Below, in pieces: positions 46,854-55,547 of a stretch of 64,000 bases of DNA. How positions within the stretch are numbered: position 1 is the first letter of the stretch; every line of letters begins with the position of its first letter. The notes under the pieces are model-generated. The model saw nothing but the letters and a program-made list of their open reading frames with translations. It made no database searches and was not told where the DNA came from. A program made the position numbers and the translations under genes. Origin of the DNA: CAZWLY01 sp964634465 (GTDB taxonomy: Bacteria > Desulfobacterota > Desulfarculia > G963662305); contig CAZWLY010000013.1 in the NCBI GenBank assembly GCA_964634465.1, positions 1 to 64,000 on the forward strand. The letters run 5' to 3'.

Positions 46854-48548
46854 ATGGCTCGCCGGGAAGAAATCGAGAAGTTGAAGCGCCAGCGCGACAC
46901 GCTGGCCGCCTCCCTGTCCGAACTCGAGAACCGGTTCGAAGGCTCCCTCAAGCTTCTGGCCGCCATCCACCGCCTGACCGAGATTCCCCTCACCGCCCTG
47001 GGTCTCCACCAGGCGGCCCAGATGGTGGTCGAGTCGATCGTCCAGGAACTCCACCAGATCGAAGCCTGCTCCATTCTGATCTACGATCCCGGCCAGGGCC
47101 GGCTGAAACTCATCGCCGCCAAGGGACCGGCCGACCTGCTGGAAGATCAGCCGGACGAGTACAACAAGGATCTGTCCTTCGCCGTGGGCGACGGCGTGGC
47201 CGGCCGGACCTTTGCCGAGGGGCGACCCTACTTCGTCGATCCCGAGGCGGACGACGCCAGGTTCCTCAAGCAAGACCCCCAGCGCCACTCTCCGGCCTCC
47301 ATGGCCTGCCTGCCCCTGGCCTCCCAGAACCGGCGGCTGGGCGTGCTCAACATCTCTTTCCCCACCGCCGTTCCTTTCGATCCGCCGAGAAGGCGCGACC
47401 TGGCCTTGATCGGCGGGGTGGCGGCCAACATCCTCCAGGCCTGCGGCGCGCCGGTGGGGCTGGATTTCAGCCCGGCCGAAGAGCCCGCCGAGGCGCCGAG
47501 CGAGGAGCGGCCCACGGCCATGGGCCGGCTGTCTCCGGGCCTGATCCACGATTTCAACAATCTGCTGGCCTCGGTCCAAGGCTACGCCGAGCTGCTTCTG
47601 GTCGACGAGGACGACGACGTCCGCCGGGATTGGCTGGGCCGCATCCTCATCGCCGGGCAGAGCTGTTCCCGAATGATCCGCCGGCTGGGGATCATTCTCG
47701 GCGGCGGCCGGGAGGCGCCCCCGGGCCCGGTCGATCTGTCCGAGGTGGTCGAGGAGGCGTTGGCCCTGACCAAACCGCGCTGGAAAGACCAGGCCCAGGC
47801 CGAGGGGCAGAAGATCGAGATCGATTTCGACCGCCGCCCGGTCCGCCCGGTGTGGGGCTCGGCCGATCAACTCAAGGAACTGGTGGTTCGGTTGTTGCTC
47901 AACGCCGTGGAGGCGGTGGGCGGAAACGGCCGGGTGGCCATAAGCCTGGCTCCCGGCGACGAGGAGAGCGTGGTGCTCAAGATCAGCCGGCACCCTTCGC
48001 CGGGCGAGCGGGACCAAGGCGAAGCGCTTCCTCCGGAACTTCCCCTCGCCAGAGAGGTCATCGAACGCCACGACGGCGAACTGGTCGTCGAGGAGGGCGA
48101 GGGCGGCGCGATCCACATCCTGACCTTCCCGGCCGTCCAGGCCGAGCCGGCCGACACGCCTCCACCCGAACCGATCCGCCGGGGGCTGGCCCGATTGAGA
48201 ATTCTGGTCGTCGATGACGAGCCCTCGGTGCTGGGCGTCCTGGCCGGCATGATCGAGCGCCTGGGCCACAAAGCCCTCCGGGCCAGCGGCGCCGGCCAGG
48301 GGTTGGCCTTGCTGGAGCAGAGCGAACCCGACCTGGTCTTCACCGATCTGTCCATGCCCGCCATGTCCGGTCTGGAGTTCGCCCGTCTGGTCAAGAAACG
48401 CCGGCCGGGCCTGCCGGTAATCCTGGTGACCGGCTGGCCCGGCGAGTCGGACCCGGCGGCCGAGGCCGGAATAGATTTCACCATGGCCAAACCCTTTCAA
48501 CTCGAAGACGTGGCCCAGGCCATCGCCGCCGTCTCGAAGAGATCGTAA
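46854..48548 (+). CDS. GAF / histidine-kinase-like / receiver hybrid protein
   Basis: 564 aa. N-terminal coiled coil (1-35), GAF domain (about 38-205), HisKA-like helix pair with His232 in GLIHDFNNLLASVQGYAELL, HATPase region (about 290-430), and receiver domain (about 447-560) with VVDDE, phospho-acceptor Asp498 in FTDLSMPAMSG and MAKPF. The ATPase N-box (LLLNAVEAVGGNGRV) is present, but the D-x-G-x-G box and the GxGxGL lid are absent. It may not autophosphorylate and could act as a phosphotransfer or signal-binding module. Confidence 0.88.
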   Translation: MARREEIEKLKRQRDTLAASLSELENRFEGSLKLLAAIHRLTEIPLTALGLHQAAQMVVESIVQELHQIEACSILIYDPGQGRLKLIAAKGPADLLEDQPDEYNKDLSFAVGDGVAGRTFAEGRPYFVDPEADDARFLKQDPQRHSPASMACLPLASQNRRLGVLNISFPTAVPFDPPRRRDLALIGGVAANILQACGAPVGLDFSPAEEPAEAPSEERPTAMGRLSPGLIHDFNNLLASVQGYAELLLVDEDDDVRRDWLGRILIAGQSCSRMIRRLGIILGGGREAPPGPVDLSEVVEEALALTKPRWKDQAQAEGQKIEIDFDRRPVRPVWGSADQLKELVVRLLLNAVEAVGGNGRVAISLAPGDEESVVLKISRHPSPGERDQGEALPPELPLAREVIERHDGELVVEEGEGGAIHILTFPAVQAEPADTPPPEPIRRGLARLRILVVDDEPSVLGVLAGMIERLGHKALRASGAGQGLALLEQSEPDLVFTDLSMPAMSGLEFARLVKKRRPGLPVILVTGWPGESDPAAEAGIDFTMAKPFQLEDVAQAIAAVSKRS

Positions 48549-48619
48549 GCGGCTCGCCCCCTTGCGCGGTTGACTCCGCCGCCGCCGAATGATACCCAAG
48601 ATAATCGGAGCCTTGATAA

Positions 48620-48961
48620 GTGCATGAAATGTCGATAGCCCAGTCCATCCTGAACATCGTCCAGGACGAGATCGCCCGCCACGGGGCGCTTAGAGTCATC
48701 AAGGTCAACCTCCGGGTCGGCGAAATGACCGGCATCGTGCCCGAATCGCTGACCTTCTGCTGGGGGCTCGTCTCCGAGGGCGGCCCGGCCGAGGGCTCGA
48801 CCCTCGAGATCGAGCGGGTGCCGCTTAAAGCTCGCTGCCGCGACTGTGACTCGGAGTTCCCGGTGAAAGGGGCGGTCTTCGAATGTCTTGGATGCGGCTC
48901 CAGCGAGATCGAGATCACTCAGGGTCGAGAGATGACCCTGACCTCCATCGAGGCGGAATAG
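48620..48961 (+). CDS. hypA: Hydrogenase nickel incorporation protein HypA
   Basis: Delivers nickel with HypB to [NiFe]-hydrogenase. 113 aa. Starting at GTG 48620 makes the essential MHEMSIAQSI N-terminus with His2 as nickel ligand. Zinc ribbon at about 73-92: CRDCDSEFPVKGAVFECLGC. GGAG lies 10 bp upstream. First gene of hypABFCD; each gene overlaps or nearly touches the next. Confidence 0.97.
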   Translation: MHEMSIAQSILNIVQDEIARHGALRVIKVNLRVGEMTGIVPESLTFCWGLVSEGGPAEGSTLEIERVPLKARCRDCDSEFPVKGAVFECLGCGSSEIEITQGREMTLTSIEAE

Positions 48962-48964
48962 AGT

Positions 48965-49624
48965 ATGGAGATCGAAGTCGGCCGCGACATTCTGGAGGCC
49001 AACAACCGTCTGGCCGCCGGTCTGAAAAAGTCGCTCAGCGAGAAGGGGATCTTCGTCGTCAACATCATGTCCTCGCCCGGCGCGGGCAAGACGACGCTTC
49101 TGGAGGCGACCATCGGGGCTCTCAAACCGGAGCTGAAGTTGGCCGTCATCGAGGGCGACATCCAGACCAGCCGGGACGCCGATCGGATCGCCCGCCACGG
49201 CGTTCAGGCGGTCCAGATCAACACCCAGGGCGCCTGCCACCTGGACGCCGACATGGTCGGCCAGGCGCTCGAGGCCCTCGACCTCGACGGAGTGGATATC
49301 CTGGTCATCGAGAACGTCGGCAACCTGGTCTGCCCGGCCGAGTTCGATCTGGGCGAGGCGGCCAAGGTGACGATTCTCTCCACGCCCGAAGGTGACGACA
49401 AACCGGCCAAGTATCCGCTGATGTTCAGGCTCTCCGACGCCCTGATCATCAACAAGATCGACCTGTTGCCCTATCTGCCGTTTTCCGTGGAGGCGGTCAG
49501 GGCCGACGTGGCGGCCATCAAGCCCGAACTCGAAATCTTTGAACTGTCGGCCTTGAACGGCCAGGGCATGGACGCCTGGCTGGACTGGCTTCGGGCCCGG
49601 GCGGCCGAGGCGAAGGGCGCTTGA
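48965..49624 (+). CDS. hypB: Hydrogenase nickel incorporation GTPase HypB
   Basis: 219 aa SIMIBI GTPase. P-loop IMSSPGAGKTTLLE (about 38), VIEGDIQTSRDADRI, INTQGACHLDADMV (metal-site Cys and His), VIENVGNLVCPAEFDLGE and the guanine-specific NKID. It lacks the His-rich nickel-storage stretch and the N-terminal CxxCGC site seen in some HypBs, so it is the minimal form. Its stop overlaps the hypF TTG start. Confidence 0.97.
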   Translation: MEIEVGRDILEANNRLAAGLKKSLSEKGIFVVNIMSSPGAGKTTLLEATIGALKPELKLAVIEGDIQTSRDADRIARHGVQAVQINTQGACHLDADMVGQALEALDLDGVDILVIENVGNLVCPAEFDLGEAAKVTILSTPEGDDKPAKYPLMFRLSDALIINKIDLLPYLPFSVEAVRADVAAIKPELEIFELSALNGQGMDAWLDWLRARAAEAKGA

Positions 49625-51957
49625 GGGTTCGAGCGCTTATCCAAGGCATCGTTCAGGGGGTCGGCTTCCGGCCCTTCGTCTACAACCTGGCCGGAGAGCA
49701 CCGCCTGGCCGGTCAGGTGGCCAACGACGGCCGGGGCGTCATCCTGGAGCTGGAGGGAGACGAGGCGGCCGTCGAAGCCTTCTTCGCCGAGCTCATCGCC
49801 AGAAAGCCGCCCCTGGCCCACATCGTCTGCGTCGAGCGGGAAGAGATCGAGCCACGGGGTGAGACCGAGTTCCGCATCGCTCCCAGCCGGGGCGAGGCGC
49901 GGAAAAGGACTCTGATCTCGCCCGACACCTGCGTCTGCGAGGACTGCCTGGCCGAACTGACCGACCCGGCCGACCGGCGCTTCGGCTACCCCTTCATCAA
50001 CTGCACCAACTGCGGCCCCCGTTACACCATCATCAAGGGCATCCCCTACGACCGGCCGCTGACGACCATGGCCGCCTTTACCATGTGCCCGGCCTGCCAG
50101 GCCGAATACGAAAACCCGGCCGACCGGCGCTTCCACGCCCAGCCCAACGCCTGCCCGGCCTGCGGCCCCCAAGTCCGCCTGACCGACCCGGCAGGAAACG
50201 CCGTCGAGACCGCCGAGCCCATCGCCGCCGCGGCCGAAGCCCTGGCCGAAGGCAAGATCGTGGCCGTCAAGGGCCTGGGCGGCTTCCACCTGGCCGTGGA
50301 CGCGGCCAGCGAGACGGCGGTCGACAGGCTGCGCCGGAAGAAACACCGCGAGGAGAAGCCGCTGGCGGTCATGGTCGGAGACCTGGACGCCGCGCGGCGG
50401 CTGGTGGTCTTGAGCCGGCCCGACGAGGAGCTTCTCGTCTCCAGCGTCCGGCCGATCGTCCTGGCCCCCAAAAGGCCGGGCCACGGTCTGGCCGAGGCCG
50501 TCTCGCCCGGCGGCAAGTACTTCGGGGTGATGCTGCCCTACACCCCGCTCCATTTCCTGTTGCTTGCGGCCTTCACCCGGCGGCGGGCGGGCGGAGCGCT
50601 GGTCATGACCTCGGGCAACATCTCCGAGGAGCCGATGGCCATCACCGACGAGGACGCCTTGAGCCGCCTGGGCCCCATCGCCGACCTGTTCCTGCTCCAC
50701 GACCGGGACATCTTCGCCCGGGCCGACGACTCGGTGGCGATGAGCGTCCTCGGCCTGCCCCGGGTCATCCGCCGGGCCAGGGGGTATGTACCCCGGCCGG
50801 TCTTTCTGGACCGCGACGGGCCGAGCGTCCTGGCCGTCGGTCCGGAGCTCAAGAACACCGTCTGTCTGACCCGCGACAACGAGGCCTTCATCTCCGGCCA
50901 CATCGGCGACCTGGAGAACCTGGAGACGTTGAAGGCTTTCGAGGCGACCATCGACCACCTCGAGTCGATCCTGGAGATCGAGCCCGAGGCCGTCGCCCTC
51001 GATCTCCACCCCGACTACCTCTCCACCCAATACGCCGAGAAGATCGAGGGCCCGCCGCTGATCCGGGTCCAGCACCACGCCGCCCATATCCTCTCGGCCG
51101 CGGCCGAGTTGGGCCTCGATTTGGACAAAGGAGCGGTGGTCGGCCTGGCGTTGGACGGCACCGGCTACGGCCCCTCGGTCGACGGCGGCGGGACCATCTG
51201 GGGAGGCGAAATCCTGGCCGTGAACAAGACCGGCTTCACCCGGCTGGGCCATCTGTCGCCCTTCCGGCTGCCCGGCGGGAGTCAGGCGATCAAGGAGCCC
51301 TGGCGGACCGGACTGGGCCTGTTGCATCTGGCCTTCGGCGAGGAGTGGCCCGAGCACCTGGTCGGCTTCACCCGCCGGGCCGAGGGCCGGATAGAGCTCC
51401 TGGGCCAGATGATGGATCGAGGCGTCGGCTCGCCGCTGACCTCCTCGGTCGGACGACTGTTCGACGGTCTGGCCGCACTTTGCGGCCTCAAGGATCGGGC
51501 GGCCTACGAGGGCCAAGCGGCCATCGAGCTGGAGGCGGCCCTTGATCCGGCCGAGCAAGGGGCGTATTCTGTGGAGATCGTCACCCAAGAAGACGGGTTC
51601 GTCCTCGATCCGCGGCCGCTGATCCACCGGGCCGCGGCCGAAGCGGGCCGAGGCGCGCCGGCCGGAGTGATCAGCGCCCGGTTCCACCGGGGACTGTCCA
51701 GGGCTCTGGCCGAGGCGGCGCAGCGGGCCGCGGCCGAGGCGGGGACCAAGACGGTGGTTCTGTCCGGCGGCTGCTTCATGAACGCCTGGCTGTTGACCGA
51801 TCTGGTCGGGCGGCTCGAAGTGAGAGGGCTGGAGGCGGCCGTCCACCGGGATGTGCCGACCAACGACGGGGGCGTGAGTCTGGGGCAGGCCCTGGCGGCC
51901 CGGCTGGCCCTCGAAGCGGGCGATCTGGAGATGTGGACCCGACCCAAGGACCTGTAA
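49621..51957 (+). CDS. hypF: Carbamoyltransferase HypF
   Basis: Makes the CN ligands of [NiFe] centres by transferring carbamoyl to HypE. 778 aa from TTG 49621. Order: acylphosphatase domain (1-90, IQGIVQGVGFRPFVYNLA), two Cys4 zinc fingers (CVCEDC...CTNCG; CPACQ...CPACG, about 100-185), YrdC-like domain (about 200-385, KGLGGFHLAVDAA, LVMTSGNISEEPMAI), and a Kae1/carbamoyltransferase C-terminus with VQHHAAHILS and GLALDGTGYGPSVDGGG-type metal loop, SGGCFMNAWL. Complete. Confidence 0.97.
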   Translation: MRVRALIQGIVQGVGFRPFVYNLAGEHRLAGQVANDGRGVILELEGDEAAVEAFFAELIARKPPLAHIVCVEREEIEPRGETEFRIAPSRGEARKRTLISPDTCVCEDCLAELTDPADRRFGYPFINCTNCGPRYTIIKGIPYDRPLTTMAAFTMCPACQAEYENPADRRFHAQPNACPACGPQVRLTDPAGNAVETAEPIAAAAEALAEGKIVAVKGLGGFHLAVDAASETAVDRLRRKKHREEKPLAVMVGDLDAARRLVVLSRPDEELLVSSVRPIVLAPKRPGHGLAEAVSPGGKYFGVMLPYTPLHFLLLAAFTRRRAGGALVMTSGNISEEPMAITDEDALSRLGPIADLFLLHDRDIFARADDSVAMSVLGLPRVIRRARGYVPRPVFLDRDGPSVLAVGPELKNTVCLTRDNEAFISGHIGDLENLETLKAFEATIDHLESILEIEPEAVALDLHPDYLSTQYAEKIEGPPLIRVQHHAAHILSAAAELGLDLDKGAVVGLALDGTGYGPSVDGGGTIWGGEILAVNKTGFTRLGHLSPFRLPGGSQAIKEPWRTGLGLLHLAFGEEWPEHLVGFTRRAEGRIELLGQMMDRGVGSPLTSSVGRLFDGLAALCGLKDRAAYEGQAAIELEAALDPAEQGAYSVEIVTQEDGFVLDPRPLIHRAAAEAGRGAPAGVISARFHRGLSRALAEAAQRAAAEAGTKTVVLSGGCFMNAWLLTDLVGRLEVRGLEAAVHRDVPTNDGGVSLGQALAARLALEAGDLEMWTRPKDL

Positions 51958-51975
51958 ACTCAAGGAGCTAGTGGT

Positions 51976-52215
51976 ATGTGCCTGGCGGTCCCGATGGAGA
52001 TTCTGTCCATTGACGGCGAGATGGCCGTCGTCGATCAGGCGGGGGTCAAGAAGACGGTCAGCCTGATGGTCTGCGACGAGCCGCCCCAGGTGGGCGATTT
52101 CGTCATCGTCCACGCCGGCTTCGCCATCCGGCGCATCGACCCCGAGGCGGCCGAGGAGTCGATGGAGTATCTGCGCCAAATCGCCGCCGCGGCCGAGGCG
52201 GAGGGTGAACTTTGA
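51976..52215 (+). CDS. hypC: Hydrogenase maturation chaperone HypC
   Basis: 79 aa. MCLAVPMEILSIDGEMAVVD gives the essential N-terminal Cys2; VGDFVIVHAGFAIRRID is the conserved C-terminal OB segment. Carries Fe(CN)2CO with HypD to the large subunit. AAGGAG 8 bp before ATG; overlaps hypD by 4 bp. Confidence 0.97.
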   Translation: MCLAVPMEILSIDGEMAVVDQAGVKKTVSLMVCDEPPQVGDFVIVHAGFAIRRIDPEAAEESMEYLRQIAAAAEAEGEL

Positions 52216-53297
52216 AACACATCGACGAGTACCGCGACCCGGTCCTGGCCAGGGAGCTCATCGCGGCCATCGGCCGGACCTCCAAAACACCGGCCCGGTT
52301 CATGGAGGTCTGCGGCACCCACACCATGGCCATCTTCAAGTTCGGCATCCGCGACGTTCTGCCCGAGCACATCGACCTCATCTCCGGCCCCGGCTGTCCG
52401 GTCTGCGTCACCTCCACCGAGGAGATCGATCGGGCGGTCAAGCTGGCAGGGATGCCGGGGGTGATCGTGGCCACCTTCGGCGACATGATCCGGGTTCCCG
52501 GCTCCCGGATGAGCCTGGCCGAAGCCCAGGCCCAGGGCGGTCGGGTGGAGGTGGTCTACTCCACCTTCGAAGCCCTGGAGCTGGCCCGCCGCAACCCGAC
52601 CGACCAGGTCGTCTTCCTGGGAATAGGCTTCGAGACCACCGCCCCGACCGTGGCCGCCTCGGCGGTGACGGCCAAGAAGGAAGGGTTGAAAAACTTCTCG
52701 ATCCTCTCCTGTCACAAGACCCTGCCGCCGGCCCTGGCCGCGCTCCTCGCCGGCGACGAACTCAACGTAAACGGCTTCCTCATGCCGGGGCACGTGACGA
52801 CCATCATCGGGGCCGAGTCGTATCGGGCCGCGGCCGAGGCCTATAAAAAGCCGATGGTCGTCTGCGGCTTCGAGCCGCTGGACATCCTGCAGTCCATCGC
52901 CATGCTCATCGAGGACGTCGAGGCCGGCCGCTACGACGTCCACATCCAGTACGGCCGGGGGGCGACCTGGGAGGGCAACCTCCCGGCTCAGCAGGTCATG
53001 GCCCGGGTCTTCGAACCCTGCGACGCCGCCTGGCGCGGCCTAGGCGTGATTCCGGGCAGCGGGCTGGCCTTCAAAAGCGACTTCGCCGAGTTCGACGCCG
53101 CCAGGCGGTTCGACTTGAGCGTCCCCCCGGCTAAGGATCACCCCGGCTGTCGCTGCGGCCAGGTGCTCAGGGGCGCCCTTCGACCGACCGAGTGCTCGCT
53201 TTTCAGGAAGGTCTGCCACCCCCAAAACCCGCTCGGGCCGTGCATGGTCTCGGCCGAGGGCACCTGCGCGGCCTACTTCAAGTACCACCGGGACTGA
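52212..53297 (+). CDS. hypD: Hydrogenase maturation protein HypD
   Basis: 361 aa from TTG 52212. Scaffold with a [4Fe-4S] cluster for assembling Fe(CN)2CO. Signatures: MEVCGTHTMAIFKFGIRDVL, SGPGCPVCVTS, FLGIGFETTAPT, ILSCHKTLPPALAAL, GFLMPGHVTTIIG, VCGFEPLDILQSI and the C-terminal Cys motif HPGCRCGQVLRG plus CSLFRKVC. In most hyp operons hypE follows; here the next gene is a Fic protein and hypE is not in the window. Confidence 0.97.
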   Translation: MKHIDEYRDPVLARELIAAIGRTSKTPARFMEVCGTHTMAIFKFGIRDVLPEHIDLISGPGCPVCVTSTEEIDRAVKLAGMPGVIVATFGDMIRVPGSRMSLAEAQAQGGRVEVVYSTFEALELARRNPTDQVVFLGIGFETTAPTVAASAVTAKKEGLKNFSILSCHKTLPPALAALLAGDELNVNGFLMPGHVTTIIGAESYRAAAEAYKKPMVVCGFEPLDILQSIAMLIEDVEAGRYDVHIQYGRGATWEGNLPAQQVMARVFEPCDAAWRGLGVIPGSGLAFKSDFAEFDAARRFDLSVPPAKDHPGCRCGQVLRGALRPTECSLFRKVCHPQNPLGPCMVSAEGTCAAYFKYHRD

Positions 53298-53337
53298 CCG
53301 GCGGACGCAAGCCCGGACATTTCGACGGACATTTTGC

Positions 53338-53366
53338 TTGACAAGATGGCCGTTGCAATGTCTAAT
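53338..53366 (+). promoter_or_regulatory. Promoter of the Fic gene
   Basis: -35 TTGACA at 53338-53343, 17-bp spacer, -10 TCTAAT at 53361-53366, in an AT-rich patch unlike its surroundings. If correct, the first open codons from 53334 are not translated. Confidence 0.55.
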
Positions 53367-53411
53367 TATATTGTTATTAAGGCAAGTAATGGAAATTTTC
53401 CTGCGGATAAA

Positions 53412-54647
53412 ATGGCAGACAAACAGATGGACAAAAACAGGACCCTCAAGGTCGAAACGACCGGCAGGCCGTTCTATTTCAGCCGGTTGTATGAACCCGA
53501 CGCCGAAATCGGCACCCACCTGTTTGAGCTGTGGTCGTTCGCAAAGCACCTCGCCGAGTTGCCGTTGACACCTCCCTTGTTCGGCGGTCTCAAAGACGAA
53601 CTGATCCGTCGCTCCATCCACGGCACCGCCGCCATCGAAGGGAATCCGTTTTCGGAAGATGAAGTTGGAGAAGTACTGATTCGTGCCGAGGAGGGAAACG
53701 AACCCAACCGGTCAGAGAAAGAAATCTGGAACTTGAAAGCGGCATACCTGACCATGGAGGAAAACTGCCGCGATCGCCCGCCAACAATCATAAACATCAC
53801 TGAATCGCTCATCCGAAGCATCCATCGGGTGGTGGTCGCCGGGGTGGACGAAGGTTACAACATCCCCGGCTACTACCGCAATCACTCCATCGAAGTGGGC
53901 GACAAAGGGCACGGCGGGATATACCGGCCTCCAAAGGCGCTGGCGGACGTCAAGAAGCTGATGGCCGAATTCACGGTCTGGATAAACAGCCAGGAGGTAG
54001 CCGGGTTGGGTCCTTACCTGCGCGCCGCCTTGGCCCACTACCATCTTGTCCTCATCCACCCCTTCAGCGACGGCAATGGACGGGTGGCCCGCTTGATCGA
54101 AGCCTATATTTTAATGGCCGGCGGCGTGCCTTTCCTGCCCTACGAGCTTTCAAATTGGTATTACCGCCACCTGGATGATTATTTCAGGGCCATTGCGGAG
54201 ACTCAAAAGGATAAACGTCATCGGGTGACCGGGTTTGTCAAATTCGCCCTCCAGGGCATGGCCGAGTCGGCGAAATTGATTTGGGACAGAGTCAGATCGT
54301 TCCTCTGGCTGGCGGTCTGGAGAGACTACCTGGCCGCCTTGCGTGACAGCCGGGCCATTACCCAGCGGCAGTACGACCTGCTGCGTATTCTGACCGAAAC
54401 CGATCGGGACAAGGCCCTGGTAACCGAGACGTTGTTCACCGACTACCTCTTCGCCCCACTCTACCGAAAGGTCTCCAGACGGACAGCCAGGCGGGATTTG
54501 GTCAAACTGGCCCAACGCGGTCTCCTTCGCCAAGATGAAGAAGGCAGGTTCAAAATCAACGACGACCACCTCAATTGGGCAAAAGTCGGCCGCATTCCCG
54601 GCGGCGCCTCGGAACCAGACCAGCCGGTCCTTTTTCCGGACTTGTGA
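53412..54647 (+). CDS. Fic-family protein with autoinhibitory helix
   Basis: 411 aa from ATG 53412; TTG 53334 would add 26 residues but lies at the predicted promoter. The catalytic loop is canonical, IHPFSDGNGRVARL (His about 242). An upstream SIHGTAAIEGNPFSEDE carries the (S/T)xxxE(G/N) inhibitory motif, making this a class II Fic that likely AMPylates targets when the helix is displaced. The C-terminal third (about 310-395) resembles winged-helix DNA-binding repeats (VSRRTARRDLVKLAQRGLLR). Base composition is more AT-rich than the hyp genes, suggesting transfer. No separate antitoxin is seen. Confidence 0.9.
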   Translation: MADKQMDKNRTLKVETTGRPFYFSRLYEPDAEIGTHLFELWSFAKHLAELPLTPPLFGGLKDELIRRSIHGTAAIEGNPFSEDEVGEVLIRAEEGNEPNRSEKEIWNLKAAYLTMEENCRDRPPTIINITESLIRSIHRVVVAGVDEGYNIPGYYRNHSIEVGDKGHGGIYRPPKALADVKKLMAEFTVWINSQEVAGLGPYLRAALAHYHLVLIHPFSDGNGRVARLIEAYILMAGGVPFLPYELSNWYYRHLDDYFRAIAETQKDKRHRVTGFVKFALQGMAESAKLIWDRVRSFLWLAVWRDYLAALRDSRAITQRQYDLLRILTETDRDKALVTETLFTDYLFAPLYRKVSRRTARRDLVKLAQRGLLRQDEEGRFKINDDHLNWAKVGRIPGGASEPDQPVLFPDL

Positions 54648-54716
54648 GCCGGCCGAACCGCCCCGCACCTCCCTCCGGCCTTGTCTTTTCCATTCCGCTC
54701 CGGCTATAACACCCCC

Positions 54717-55547
54717 ATGGCCGAACTGCCCGAGATAATCATCCTGGCCCGCCAACTTAACGACCACCTGGCCGGTCTCGAGCTGACCGCCATGGAACTG
54801 GGCCAACCCAAGTGCCTCAACGCCGGGCCGGACGAGTTCCGCCAAGCCCTCATCGGCCGCAGGCTCGAAAGGGTCCGGCCGATGGGCAAGTGGCTGGTCT
54901 TCGACCTGGCCGGATCCGGCCCCAACCTGCTCGTCAACCCCGGCATGGGCATGGACCTGTTGGCCCTCACCGTCAAGCCAGACCGGCCGCCCCAGTTCCG
55001 CTTCGAGTTCGGCCCGGATTCCAACCGGCGGGGCTTCACCATCCGCTTCTGGTGGTTCGGTTACCTTCGCCTGGCCCGGCCGGGGAGCGAACGGCTCGTG
55101 GCCGGAGACCTGGGGCCGGCCCCGCTGACCGAGGAGTTCACCCCCGGGCGACTGGCCGAACTCCTGGCGGCCAGGCCGCGGCGAGGATTGAAAGCCTTTC
55201 TGATGGACCAGAAGACCATCGCCGGCATCGGCAACGTCTACGTCCAGGACATCTGTTTCTCGATCAAGGCCCACCCCAGAACCAAGATCGCCGAGTTGAC
55301 CGAAGAGCAGCGGCGGGGGCTGTTCAAGGCCATCGAAGACACCCTGGCCTCGGCCGTGGCCCGCGGCATGAACGACTACGAGTACGATCTTTTCGGGCGA
55401 AAGGACGGTTGGGGCGCGGAGGCCTTCCTGGTCGGCTACCGGACCGGCCAGCCCTGCCCGGACTGCGGCGCAGCCATCGAAAAGATAAAGACCGGCTCGA
55501 CCCACTCCTACATCTGCCCGACCTGCCAGCCGGAGAGACGAGCGTGA
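54717..55547 (+). CDS. Fpg/Nei-family protein lacking the N-terminal catalytic proline
   Basis: 276 aa. It begins MAELPEIIILARQLNDHLAG, so residue 2 is Ala where Fpg and Nei use Pro as nucleophile; the following Glu is kept. Other family features remain: the conserved Lys in RPMGKWLVFDL, GIGNVYVQDICFSIKAHP (H2TH helix, Asn), and the C-terminal zinc finger CPDCGAA...CPTCQ. It may bind lesions or have a different activity. Start ATG 54717 is fixed by homology; its stop overlaps the next gene by 4 bp. Confidence 0.87.
   Translation: MAELPEIIILARQLNDHLAGLELTAMELGQPKCLNAGPDEFRQALIGRRLERVRPMGKWLVFDLAGSGPNLLVNPGMGMDLLALTVKPDRPPQFRFEFGPDSNRRGFTIRFWWFGYLRLARPGSERLVAGDLGPAPLTEEFTPGRLAELLAARPRRGLKAFLMDQKTIAGIGNVYVQDICFSIKAHPRTKIAELTEEQRRGLFKAIEDTLASAVARGMNDYEYDLFGRKDGWGAEAFLVGYRTGQPCPDCGAAIEKIKTGSTHSYICPTCQPERRA

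Noticed and set aside
49471..52179. 902-codon minus-strand open frame over hypF
   Set aside because: Antisense shadow of an intact, motif-rich hypF gene.
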